A DNA stretch of 64,000 bases from Solanum dulcamara (Eukaryota; Streptophyta; Magnoliopsida; Solanales; Solanaceae). The DNA is taken from positions 29,684,001 through 29,748,000 of the forward strand of contig NC_077240.1 in assembly GCF_947179165.1 (NCBI RefSeq). The letters are read 5' to 3'. The position numbers and the translations under genes were made by a program. Below, piece by piece: positions 1 to 11,470 of this stretch (within the stretch, counting starts at the first letter, position 1; each line of letters opens with the position of its first letter). Below the pieces are notes generated by a model that was given only the letters and a program-made list of their open reading frames with translations, was not told the DNA's origin and ran no database searches.

Positions 1-38
<38 letters not shown>
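1..38. repeat. (AT)n microsatellite
   Basis: Uninterrupted AT dinucleotide run at the left edge of the window, so its true length is unknown. The following bases up to 519 are AT-rich and show no gene or recognisable element. Confidence 0.95.
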
Positions 39-42
<4 letters not shown>

Positions 43-524
43 TCCTTCTTTCGATAGATAAGAAATGGTGTAGTCTCGGGAGAATCAAGTGTTTATTATA
101 AAACGATAATTATGGAGATCTCCTCTCAATTTTGATTCATCACACTAATCTCTCTTGTGGTTCACAAAATTAAATATAGAATTATTTTTACATATTCTTT
201 ATCAATATAAATAGAATAAAAGTTGACAATATAACTTTTTTTATTAAAATTTTCAAAATAACATAATCAATAAATTATTTCAAAATTAAAATAGAAAAAG
301 CATAATTAATCTTATGTATGTATGTTACTTCTACTAATACAGTTAAATATTCTAGGAAATTCTTACTTGACTCCAAAAATGCTAAATATTTTTGTATTTT
401 ATTAAAAAATGTGACATCATAATTTTTTTCCGGTAATGAACTTATATTGCTTAACTCTCCTTTCTAATATTTGTTTTGACCTATAACTAAGAATCAATTG
501 ATCACATTGAATTTGTATTTTGAA

Positions 525-2340
525 TATAACGATCTGCTCCCGTCATTAGGGATAGGCCAATGGGGAATAATTTCGTGCCAGAAAACTTCGGATAGTAACT
601 TCGAAAATTTTGAGTCTGGCCCAAACTTGGACGAATTCTGAGTCAGGTGAAGTCTAGGGTGATCACGTGAATGAGGGGAGGTCAAATTTATAATTTAATT
701 GGACAGGCTGATAGACAAGGCGATACGAAGCATTTACGGCTTCGCGGAATTGCATTCGGGCAAGTAAAACTCTCGGAAACAAAGTTTGCATGAGAGCTAT
801 ATTTTAATACGTCTTTGAAAGAGGGTGTATTGTGAAAGGGGGGCTTGGAGCACAAGCTCTGAGCTCACTGTTCCCGCATATCCGGCTAAAGCGGAATTAT
901 TTCTGCCAGAGCGGGACAATCGCGACTCAAATCGTGAAAAAGACTAGAAACGGTCTTTTCTCCAAGATCAGTTTCTAAAACCCTAAGAGGCGATCTAGGG
1001 CGATTTTCATTGATTTTTCACGAATTTCCAAACTTAAGGTAAGGTTTTTATTCCCTAGATTCATCACTTTGATTCTTGAAAACTAGAAGTATGGGTGATA
1101 ATCATTGGGGGAGGGTTTGGACTGACAATCTAAGGTGGAAAATAGCCCTAGGGTAAGGTTGGGACCATGGGTTTGGCTTAGGGAATGAAATCGTATTATG
1201 TTTCTTGATAGTTAGACCTTTATATTGATCCTAGATATGTATTTAATGTTTCTAGACCAAGAACGAGAAGAACAAACCCGGAAAGGGAAGGCTATTGCAT
1301 TGTAAGATTCTGAAAGCTTGAATTTAAGGTAGGTGATGGTCTAGTTTTCCGTATGTGGTTCATATACTTGTTAAATTGCCTTCATGATATGCATGTGTGA
1401 ATATGAATAGGAAAACATGCTAGATTATGTGTGAAATGATCACTTGCTGGCCTGTTATTGTGATGAACCTGTTTTTGGTGGTATAAATATTGTAAACATT
1501 AAATGTTCTTCTGATTGTGATATCTTGGAATAGGGTGTCACGTTCCGACACGTATTAAGATTGGGTGTCACGTTTCGACACATATTTGAATCGGGTGTCA
1601 CATTCCGACACATACTTGAATCGGATGTCACGTTCCGACACATACTTGAATAGGGTGTCATGTTCCGACAAAAAGTTGATTGTTTGTAGGTCCCTTGAGA
1701 GGACCCTTGTGTGAATTTGTAGCATATAGAAGATATTGAGCTGTGATATTGAGATGTGGTTGACTTATTTTGTATATGTGTATATGCCTATTGTGTTGAA
1801 ATTTACTTATCTATGATCCGTTTACTGGCTAACCACGTGATCCTATCAATACACCGTTGTTTTGTGTACTCATACTACTCTTGCTCTGCCTTTTTGTTGA
1901 GTACAGAGCATATTCAGCCGGTTGCAGAGAGACCTCAGTTGGAAGATTAACAGGGTGTTCAAAGTCGAAGGGTGATCTATTCAGTCATGCAGTCGTGGAC
2001 TTTTCTATTTATCTCATTCCTTCTTTCGGGACTCAGATGTTCAGACAATGTTCCTGTTTAGTTATTTGTTTCTATTTGGAGTTGTACTACTGTTCTAGAC
2101 CTTTTAGTTAGAGTTTTGGTACAATGACTTTCAATTTCTAGGATGTGTTTACTTCCGCATTTCGTTGTTATTAACATGGTTAGCTGAATTTATGGGAACT
2201 CGGCATTATTTCTGGTTTATTCCTGCTTTCGAAAGTCTTTAACTATTATCTCCTAAAGTTTGATAAGCTGGGCTGTAGAAATGGTTCTCCCACTGAAATA
2301 AGTTTGTGGGTGCTAGTCACGATGGATTGGGGTCGTGACA
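525..2340 (+). mobile_element. Solo LTR (LTR A) of a Ty3/gypsy-type retrotransposon
   Basis: The segment is flanked by the same 5-bp target duplication, TTGAA, at 520-524 and 2341-2345. It begins TATAACGATCTG, which looks like a decayed TGTAACGACC start, and ends GGTCGTGACA, the usual 3' end of nightshade gypsy LTRs. No primer-binding site, coding sequence or second LTR follows, so this is a solo LTR of 1816 bp left by LTR-LTR recombination. Orientation is plus. A partial relative lies in the opposite orientation at 49894-50286. Confidence 0.82.
1533..1682. repeat. 30-bp minisatellite, five copies, inside LTR A
   Basis: Five units start at 1533, 1563, 1593, 1623 and 1653, exactly 30 bp apart. 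Each contains the core GGGTGTCACGTTCCGACACA with a few substitutions; the last unit is the most diverged. The core has a short inverted repeat (TGTC...GACA). It lies within the LTR, upstream of its probable R region. Confidence 0.93.
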
Positions 2341-2413
2341 TTGAATTTGAAAGGAAAAGGTATAACGTTTATATTTCGGAATTGACGTATTTATTCCGTC
2401 TTCAAACATAATT

Positions 2414-3342
2414 AGTGAACCCCAAATTGAAAAAGTCAACTATAATCCTAAATTTATAGGTTTATCATTCAAATAAAAGTTTTGCATATCAACATTCAAC
2501 ACTTAACTATAACGTTGCATTTCGAATTCAACAAATATTTTTAATTAAAGACCAACTATAATACTAATGAATAATTTATCAAAATATAGTTAAATAACAT
2601 AATCAAAACTAAGTCACAATTAAACAAAAAAAATAAAAAAAAAGGAAAATGATAATCCTTAATTTAGTGAGCCCCAAATTGAGAGAGTCGACTATAACCC
2701 TAAATTTATAGGTTCATCATTCAAATAAAAGTTCTGCATATCAAGATTCAACACTGAAGTATAATGTTGTATTTCAATTCAACAAATAAGTTTAATTAAA
2801 GATAAACTATAATATTAATGAATAATATATCAAAATATAATAAAATGACAAAATCAAAATAAGTCACAATTAAACAAAGCAAGAAAAAAAGTTATAAACC
2901 TTAATTTAGTGGGCCCCAAATTGAAAGAGTCGACTCTAATCCTAAATTTATAGGTTCATCATTCACATAAAAGCTCTGCATATCAAGATTCAACACTTAA
3001 CTATGACGCTATATTTCGAATTCAACAAAAAGTTTAATTTAGTAATCCCAAATTGAGAGAGTCGACTGTAACCCTAATTTTATAGGTTCATCATTCAAAT
3101 AAAAGCTCTGCATATCAATATTCAACATTGACCTATAATGTTGTATTTCAATTCAACAAATAAGTTTAATTAAAGATCAACTATAATATTAATGAATCAT
3201 ATATAAAAAAAAATAGTTAAATGACATAATCAAATTTAAGTCACAATTAAATAAAGTGAGAAAAAAAAAGTGATAAACCTTAATTTAGTGAGCCCCAAAT
3301 TGAAAGAGTGGACTCTAATTCTAAATTTATAGGTTCATCATT
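2414..3342. repeat. Tandem array of ~245-bp units
   Basis: A sequence starting AGTGAGCCCCAAATTGA recurs at about 2414, 2666, 2908, 3041 and 3287. The spacings are 252, 242, 133 and 246 bp, so the third unit is internally shortened and the last is only a beginning. Each unit holds the block TAAATTTATAGGTTCATCAT. No coding potential is seen. The array starts about 70 bp after the solo LTR. Bases 3343-3789 are AT-rich without a visible feature. Confidence 0.85.
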
Positions 3343-3789
3343 ACCAAATTTTCCTTGTTTGGGTCTTTTCTTTATGACGTTCTTAAGTCATGATTTTTTT
3401 TATTTTACCTTACATTTTTTCATAATATTAAGAGTTTACTACTAATAAGTTTTCTACTTATTTTTCTATTAAACTTTGTTTTTGCTCGTTGTTTTAACCT
3501 CAAAAGATTATCTTGGATATAATTAGTTTTAGGATAACTCAAATATTACAATAAATTTAGGATTTCTTAATTAAAAATATACTTTTCTCTTATCATAATA
3601 TTTTAGGATCCCTTAGTTATTAATTTTCTCATAATACTTTTTACCATATATTTTAGGACTCTTTAATTTAAGAATATATATTTTTAGGAAAATAGTGAAA
3701 AAAATGATTTTGTCTAAAGAAGATATTTTTAATAAAGAGCAAAAAGTTCAAACAAAATTATTAAGGACCTTCACACTTTTAATATAGTA

Positions 3790-5287
3790 CTAGTGTTATG
3801 AACGTGCCTTACACGTTACTCCCTATCAATTATCATACCAAAGAGAACTCTGATGACTAGTCCGGAGTTCCATTTCGACACCCGACTCGGGACTCGACTC
3901 CGACCTCAATATCTGACATCTGAATTGGAACTCAACTTTCGAATTAAGACTCGAACCTGACTCCTGACCCAGAAGCCGACCCAAGACCGGATCCAATACT
4001 TGACTCAGGACTCAACTTCCGACTCAAGATTCGATCCTGAAATTCGATTCTAGACCCGACTCGAAACTCGACCCCAACCTCCAACCTCGACACCTGACAT
4101 CTGACACTAATACAGAACTCGACTTTCGACACCAACGCTTGATCTGTGACCCGATTCGAATCTTGAATCGGGACCCGACTTTCGACCCGAGATTCGATCC
4201 TACACTTAACTTTTGAGGCGAGATCTGACCCCACCCGACCCTGACATCCGACATGAGAATCGATCCCAACTTTCGAATCCTGACCCTGCCAAAGATCCGA
4301 CCCCGACAGCAAACCTTGGACCTGACTTGCAAATCGTAATCTGGCCCAATACCCGACCCCGACTCCCGACCTAAGACTTGATTCCAACATTCATCCTAGG
4401 ACCCGACTCCCATTCTCGATTTGGGATCTGACTTCCGAATCAGGAACCGACCAACATGATCCAACTTTTGAACCGGGATTCGATCTTGACACTCGACCCT
4501 GATGATCGATTAAGGATCCCCGATGATACTTTACCTGGGATCCGATGTCGATTCTCGATTTGAAATCTGACTCTGACACCTGATACGAAACCCCATACTA
4601 ACACCTAACTCGGGAACCAACATTGATATCCCACCCAAAATCTTGCCTCGATTTCTGACTCGGGATCCAATGCTTAAATTGAGATTAGACCCCAATCTGA
4701 CCCGGATCCAGGAGTTGGATCTCGAATCATCTTGAATTTAGGAATAAAGGTCAATGACATGAGGCTTTATCTCATTGAATTGTTGATCAAATATTTTGCC
4801 CTTTATTAGAAGACTCTATAATAGATAAAATTATCATTTACTATTTTTCTATAATAGACAAAAGTGTCATTTACTATTTTCTTTAGATAATTGTTATTTA
4901 ATTATTATGCAAATATATAGGACTTTGAAATTAATTAAAATTATAACTATTAAATATTTACTCATTAAGGATATAAAAGACGTTCAATATTTAATGGATA
5001 TTATGGTCATCCAATATTATAAAACGTGTAGAAATTTTCTACTCATAGTTTACTTAAAATAGATTTAATGTTAAGCTCGTACTATTAATAGGATATATGT
5101 ATCCTGTAATAAACTTATTCCTAATAGAAATATATTTTGTTTAACCTAGTACAAAATTAAATTTATACCCATTAGTAATTTTGTAGATTGAGAAAATTTT
5201 AACTTAAAAGCGCAAATAAGTAAATAAACTTTTAGTGGATATTTTGATCAATCAACATTTATATTCGTGCTTTTATAATAATTAGAG
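3790..5287 (-). mobile_element. Non-autonomous Helitron-like element, unit 1 of a head-to-tail pair
   Basis: On the minus strand the 3' terminus at 3790 reads CTAG followed by T, preceded about 10 bp upstream by a hairpin with stem AACGTG/CACGTT (near 3799-3815). This is the Helitron 3' signature. The 5' end near 5287 reads TCTAATTATTATAAAAGC, matching the family start seen elsewhere in the window. There is no Rep/helicase coding region; the cargo is a degenerate satellite. It joins unit 2 directly. Confidence 0.62.
3845..4735. repeat. Degenerate GACCCGACTC-type satellite, copy in unit 1
   Basis: About 0.9 kb of diverged short repeats built from words such as CCCGACTCGGGACTCGA and CGACACCTGACATCTGAC. 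It is much more GC-rich than its surroundings. The register is loose, with a basic word of roughly 7-20 bp. Long minus-strand reading frames across it (for example 3944-4390) are artefacts of the repeat. Confidence 0.8.
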
Positions 5288-5344
5288 TCTATGAACGTGC
5301 TTTGCACATTACTCCCTATCAATTATCATACCAAAAAGAACCCT

Positions 5345-6230
5345 AATGACTAATCGGGAGTCCCATTCTGACACCTGACTCGAGACTCGACCCTAACATC
5401 CGACCTTGATATCCGACCCTTGAATCGGGACTCAAATTCTAAACCAGACTCGACCCCGACTTCCGACCAAGGACCCAATCCAATACTCGTCCAGTACTCG
5501 ACTTGAGACCCGACTTCTGACCCCGAGATTTGATCTCGACATTTGATCCTGGACCCGACTCAAAACTAGTCCCCGAACTCCAACCTCGACACCTGACACC
5601 TGATACTGATTTGGAACTCAACTTTGGACACCAACTCTCGTTGTATGACCCAATTCGAATCCCGAATCTGGACCCGACTTTCGACCCGTGATTTGATCCT
5701 ACAGTCGACTTTTGAATCGAGTTCTGACCCTTCCCGACCCTGACATCCGACACAAGACCCGACCCCGACTTCTAACTCCTGAACCAGCCCAAGACTCGAC
5801 CCCGACATCAGACCCTAGACCTGTCTTGCAAATTGGAATTTGACCCTGGCTCCCAATTTCGACTCTCGACCTAGGACTTGATTCTAAATTTTGACCTAGG
5901 ACCTAACTTCAACTCTCAATTAGGGAACCCACTTCCGAATCAAGTCCTGGCCACGTGATCAAACTTTAGAATCGAGATTCGATCTCGACACTCGATTTCG
6001 ATGATCGATTAAGGACCAACTTTGATACTTGACCTGGGAACCGACGTCGACTCTCGATTTGAAACTTGACTCCGACACCCAACTCAAAAATTTACTCTAA
6101 CACCTAACTTGAGACCCAACCCTAACATCTCACCTGGAATCTTACCTCCATTTATGACTCGGGATCCGATGCTCAAATTGAGATTCGACCCCGATTTGAC
6201 CCGGGATCCAGAAGTTAGGTCTCGACATCT
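5345..6230. repeat. Degenerate GACCCGACTC-type satellite, copy in unit 2
   Basis: Same satellite as at 3845-4735, collinear with it base for base over most of its length, including flanking blocks. This shows that the whole Helitron unit was duplicated, rather than the satellite arising twice. Confidence 0.8.
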
Positions 6231-6585
6231 TGAATTTAGGGAAAATGGTTAATGATAGGAGGTTGTATCTCATTGAATTATTGATCGAATAGTTTGCCCT
6301 TTATTGAAAGACTTTATAATAGATAAAATTATCATTTACTATTTTCTACAATAAACAAAATTGTCATTTACTATTTTCTTTAAATAATTGTTATTTAATT
6401 ATTATGCAAATAGGTAGGACTTTGAAATGAATTAAAGTTATAACTATTAAATATTTACCCATTAAGGCTATAAAAGTCGTTCACTATTTAATGAATATTT
6501 TGGTCAATCAATATTATAAAATGTGTAAAAATTACGTACTCATAGTTTACTTGAAATGTTAAGCTCCTAGTATTAATAGGATAAT

Positions 6586-6755
6586 AAAGGGCAGTCCGGT
6601 ACACTAAAGTTTCCGCTATGCGCGGGATCCGGGGAAGGGTCTGACCACAAGGGTCTATTGTACGCAGCCTTACCTTGCATTTCTGCCAGAGGCTGTTTTC
6701 AAGGCTTGAACCCGTGACCTCCTGGTCACATGGCAGCAACTTTACCAGTTACTCC
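6586..6755 (-). mobile_element. tRNA-derived SINE, Au/TS-like
   Basis: Read on the minus strand, it starts with a tRNA-like promoter: an A-box-like TGGTAAAGTTGCTGCC and a B box GGTTCAAGCC about 30 bp on. It continues with the body words CTGCGTACAATAGACCC and GGGTCCGG-like sequence typical of nightshade SINEs, and ends in a T-rich tail. Compared with unit 1 of the Helitron pair it replaces about 25 bp, so it inserted after the duplication. The exact family name is an inference from memory. Confidence 0.75.
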
Positions 6756-6916
6756 AATAGAAATATGTTTCGTTTAGTGGTAGTACAAAATTACATTTAT
6801 ATCCATTAGTAAATTTTTAGATGGAGGAAATTTTAACTTAAAAAGGGCAAATAAGTAAATCAACTTTTAGTGGATATTTTGGTCAATTAACATTTATATT
6901 CATGCTTTTTTAATAA

Positions 6917-6957
6917 TATAGATATAGATATAGATATAGATATAGATAGATAGATAT
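6917..6957. repeat. (GATATA)n / (GATA)n microsatellite
   Basis: Short run of TAGATA/GATATA units at the outer edge of the Helitron pair. Bases 6958-7379 are AT-rich and show nothing else. Confidence 0.85.
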
Positions 6958-7379
6958 ATTACTGATTTTGAATGGGTTGAAAGGTTTTACTATCTTCTTT
7001 TGAATTTTAACTTTTAGATAATAGTTTTGCCTTTTAACCAACAAAATTATGAATTTTTTATTAAAAAAAATTTACATTTTAAATATTTAGCATAATATTA
7101 TTGGAATCGCGCACAACACGAGTATCCTGTTTCTAGTAAATTTATATATCTTGCTAAGATCTTGTCATATATCTGTTTCATCACTATATATATATAAATA
7201 TTTTGCAAAAGAATCTTCAATATATAAATTCCCTCAATTGTCAGCTGACAATCACATATAACGATGCTAAATGTGTTGGATGTTTGGGGTATAATATATC
7301 ACTAGTATAAAAACGTGTTTTTTGGAAGTTTTTTTCCTTAAAAAAAATAAAATAAATTATTTTCCACTAAAAAAAAATA

Positions 7380-8326
7380 GAGTTAATAGTTAAAATCACC
7401 CTTAAATATGGCGTACTTTATCAAATGCACAGCTAAATCATGAGTCTTAATTACCCCCTCAAACAAAAAAATTTGGAACTATTTACCCCAGTCTTAATTA
7501 CCCCCTTAAATATAAATTTTTGAAATTATCTATCTCCTAATATGCCACGTGATTTTAAAAAATTACTTTGTTTCAATTTATATGACTCGTTTTTTTTAAG
7601 TAAATTTCAAAAAAAATAACACATTTTTATATTTAATAAAAAAATTATTTTTGAAATTATCTGGCCCTCTAATATGTCACATGATCTTAAAAAATTACTC
7701 TCTTTCAATTTATACGAGTTGTTTCCTTTTAAGTAAATTCTAAAAGGAGTAACACATTTTTATATTTAGTAAAAAATTAACTTTAAAATTTTTATTTTAT
7801 CCCTAATGAAATAATTATTATCAAACAAATATTTATGACTTATTTTAGACCACATCTTTCTTAAGCTTCATTTCGAGTCAAACTACATTATATAAATAGG
7901 AACGAAAATAATTTTTTTACTAAATATAAAAATGTGTTATTCTTTTTGGAATTTACTTAAAAGGAAAGCGAGTCATATAAATTGAAACAGAGTAATTTTT
8001 TAAAATCATGTGGCATATTAGGGGGCAGATAATTTCAAAAAAAAAAATTACTAAATATAAAAATGTGTTTTTCTTTTTGGAATTTACTTAAAAGGAAAGT
8101 TAGTCATATAAATTGAAACAAAGTAATTTTTTTAAATCATGTGGCATATTAGAGGACAGATAATTCCAAAAATTCATGTTTGATGGGGTAATTAAGATTT
8201 TTCATAGTTTAGGGAGCTAAATAGTTCCAAGAATCTTTGTTTGAGGGAATAATTAAGAATTCTCATAATTTAGATGTGCATTTGATAAAGTATTCCAAGT
8301 TTACGGATGATTTTAACTATTAACTC
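7380..8326. mobile_element. Foldback MITE, MULE-type
   Basis: The ends are long inverted repeats: GAGTTAATAGTTAAAATCAC at 7380 and its complement ending at 8326, with matching arms continuing inward for over 100 bp (for example TTTATCAAATGCAC/GTGCATTTGATAAA). Flanking 9-mers AAAAAAATA (left) and AAAAAACTA (right) match 8 of 9, consistent with a Mutator-type target duplication, although they are A-rich and could match by chance. Each arm also holds two direct copies of a Stowaway-like block (CAATTTATATGACTCG or its complement). No transposase is present. Confidence 0.75.
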
Positions 8327-9154
8327 AAAAAACTACTAAACATGAAAAAAAAAATTCTTTCTTCCATACCAATAGGGGTGTTTTTGGTATAAGATTTCTT
8401 TTCCCCATTTATTTTGTCGAGAGCGCGTCCATAACACGCACAACAACTTAACTCTATCTTCTCTACTCCAATTTGATCCCATAAGGCCATAAGCAGTTAA
8501 ATTTATGGTAGAGGAAAAAATAATCCAAATGGTCCCTTATGACTATTTTGAACCTTAAATATATTTTCCCCGTTTCAAAATAAGTGTTATATCAACAAAA
8601 ATTATATTCATTAAAAATCAATATTAAGAATATCACTTATGAAATCTTTTTGCATAGGGACTCAAGTCATTTTCGTCAGTTTTAAGGAATTTGTTTTCTA
8701 GAAAAAATATTTTCTAGCACATTTTGACCAGATCTTACTTTTTAAAAGTTTAATAATTCCAGATTGATTTGAGTTTGATGGATAAAGCAAGGCCTCTATT
8801 ATCAAAGAAGTTAAAAAGGATAGTTTTAGAAATGCCATAGTTCATTCTTGTTTCCATTGTTTGAAATTTAATTTAGGGATTTGAAAATGTTTAAGATAAA
8901 AGATTGAATTGATAATTTGGTAAAGTGTATGGTTAATGGTAGGTGGGGAGATATTTAACAATAACATATAGATACTAATATATTATTCCCTTAGTGTTAG
9001 GAAAATATTATTGAATTTTTTTGATCAGTGTCATGTCTTTGTCAAGGCCAAGCGTAATGATAGTAACTTATTTTCTGCTTTATTTATTTATGGTTTCAAC
9101 CTAATTAATATTTTATTCAAAAAAAATTGAAGAAGTAATCGAATTGAATCGATA

Positions 9155-9200
<46 letters not shown>

Positions 9201-11470
9201 TATATATACATATTATAATTATATATACATAATGTATCATTTTAATGAATAATTTTTTATGCGATAAATGCAACACTCTAATGAAAAAAAATAAGGTATG
9301 ATGTATCTTTTATTTATGCAACAATATCGGTAGCTTACGCATTATTTAGTAAGTTTATGTTGTTTAGTACATTAGATTAACTAACAATATAAGAGGAAGT
9401 GAAACACAATTGGAGTTGTAGAATAAGAATTATAAGATCCAAAATACACAAAGAGAATTCATTTCTTTTGAATGAATTGTTATCTTCTTTTTTTTCTCTT
9501 TTGAATGAACCGCCTCTTTAATTTTCATGTATGGTTAATAACCAAACCAAATCTAACCGAAACCGAAATCGATAACTACCTAAATGTATACTCTATTATA
9601 TTTGATTTTGATTTTAATTTTGATCAAAAACTGATTCAAACCGACCCTTGAACACCCCTACTTTAAGCTGTTGGATCCAAGTTACGTCAAAGCAACAAGT
9701 TGATCTAATATATTCTTTAAGTCGTTGGATCCAAATTACGTCGATGATTTTAAATTTTGTTTACATCATCACTGTACTTTAACACGTAAATTAAAGAGCA
9801 CGACAGAAGAAATTTTTTTGGATCATCAGATTGTAACTTTAATATCAGGGGCAAAGCTAAGTGTTTGGAAGGGGATCCAATTGAATTCCCCTCGTCGGAA
9901 ACTTATATTGTGCAAATATAGTAAAAAAAATTGTATATCTATAAATTATTGAATCTCTTTAATACGAGAAAAGTTTTTAGTGTTGCGGCAAAGATGGTTT
10001 AGAAATTACTTTTACTAGTAGATTCCAATCTCAAGTATTAAGAGAAGCGAATTCAAGATTCGAAATTTTAGAATAACACCTCAAATGTTTAGAACTGGAT
10101 TTTTAACACAAATATAAGGTTTTGACTTTAGTTATTAAGCTTTACTGAATCCGTAACTTAACTTTTGTATCTTACTTTTTCTTTTCTTAGCTCAGCTCTT
10201 ACTACTAAGTTTACGCTTTCAGTGCTGATTCACTGAAATTTTTAACATTCTCAACTTGTTTTCGACGACCTTTCTTCCTTTTGATTAGATGGATTATATC
10301 ATCTAAGAGCTTAAACTAAGAGGAAAATACTTCAAGGAACGAACTTGCAGGCCTTACCTTATAGGAAACAACTTTTCTATTTCATAGGGGTAACCAGATA
10401 TGTTATTGTAACTTGTTATCTACATTTTGTTTTCTCATTTACCAAGTCACACTGTATTAAATTGAGTTTAAGATATATTATCCCTCTTACACTATCAAGT
10501 CATTTTTTGTTTATTGTTGCAACCTAGTAGAGACAACATATTTTATTTTTAAAATTTCAAATCACACACTTCAAAAAGAATTACTTGTGGATATCCTTAA
10601 GATAACCCGATAGTGTAAATAATCAGTAATCAGTATATGTCAAACTCAGTCAAATTACAGATCCACAGCGTTACATAATGAAGTAAAACTCTTCGTAACA
10701 TTTAACCCTTGGCTCCTTTATTGGTGTTTGAACTGCCAAAATTGTCTTTCCTGCTCATTTGAAAAATACAATTAGTTCCCCTAATATATCCTCACAAGTT
10801 ATAGGATTAAACGTAATCATAAAGACAGTTGCAAATTACATATTTTACAATATTAGTTTAGTATAACAATATATAATACTAAATTACTTCTTTTAATCAA
10901 TGTACACCATAAAAAGCTACATACCCCCAAAGTAATCTTAAACGTGTAAAGTTCCTTTATAGCTTGAGCCTTGCATCTCTTGTTGGGGTTTGATTAATAT
11001 TGAGAACTTCAACCTGTACATAACGTTTCAATTCTTCAGTCATCAAGAATGAAGAGTGCAGGATGTTTAACACCATCAAGTCAGCTTGTCATATCCATTT
11101 GTTTAACTATTTTTAACTGGTCATACATGGCAGAGACGGAGTACACGGCTCATAGTATCACTAGAACACGATGAAAGAGAACAACTAGCAACATCGCTGC
11201 AAGTGCATTGTAACTTAAGAGTTAGAGAACCGGTATGACAGAAACAGAAAATAACCATTGTTAACCCACGACTCTGCTATATTACAATAGTCCATCGGTT
11301 TAGAGTGAAATAAAACAAAAACAAACAAAACACAAACATAACAGATGTAACTATAGGTTGTAATCTATTATAGTTCGCATGTGTCCAATCATCTAGACCA
11401 AGATATTGCAGATACTTTTCCCAAGACCTCCAAAAAAGATCAGCAGATGGTGATAACAATGAGCAAACCG
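8327..11470. other. Gene-free AT-rich stretch; probable 3' region of the SR gene at its right end
   Basis: No coding exon, RNA gene or complete element is recognised here. An (AT)n tract lies at 9159-9195. The 3' untranslated region of the minus-strand SR gene should occupy the last few hundred bases, but its poly(A) site cannot be placed. A 75-codon reading frame at 9725-9952 has no recognisable features. Confidence 0.5.

Larger units (their letters stand above)
5288..6922 (-). mobile_element. Non-autonomous Helitron-like element, unit 2 of a head-to-tail pair
   Basis: This repeats unit 1 nearly from end to end. Minus-strand 5' start at 6922 is TCTATATTATTAAAAAAGC, preceded by A as Helitrons require. 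The 3' hairpin (near 5294-5308, GTGC AAA GCAC) lies at the junction with unit 1, where the terminus reads CTAA, still a CTRR end. A SINE is inserted only in this unit (6586-6755). No protein is encoded. Confidence 0.6.

Noticed and set aside
1533..1682. Regularly spaced repeat resembling a CRISPR array
   Set aside because: The whole 30-bp unit repeats without unique spacers, and this is a plant nuclear sequence; it is a minisatellite.
3944..4390. 148-codon minus-strand reading frame and an overlapping 102-codon frame
   Set aside because: Both are translations of the degenerate GACCCGACTC satellite; several frames stay open because the repeat lacks stop words. The same happens at 5439-5808.
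9725..9952. 75-codon plus-strand frame
   Set aside because: No recognisable motif, no splice context, AT-rich surroundings; likely chance.
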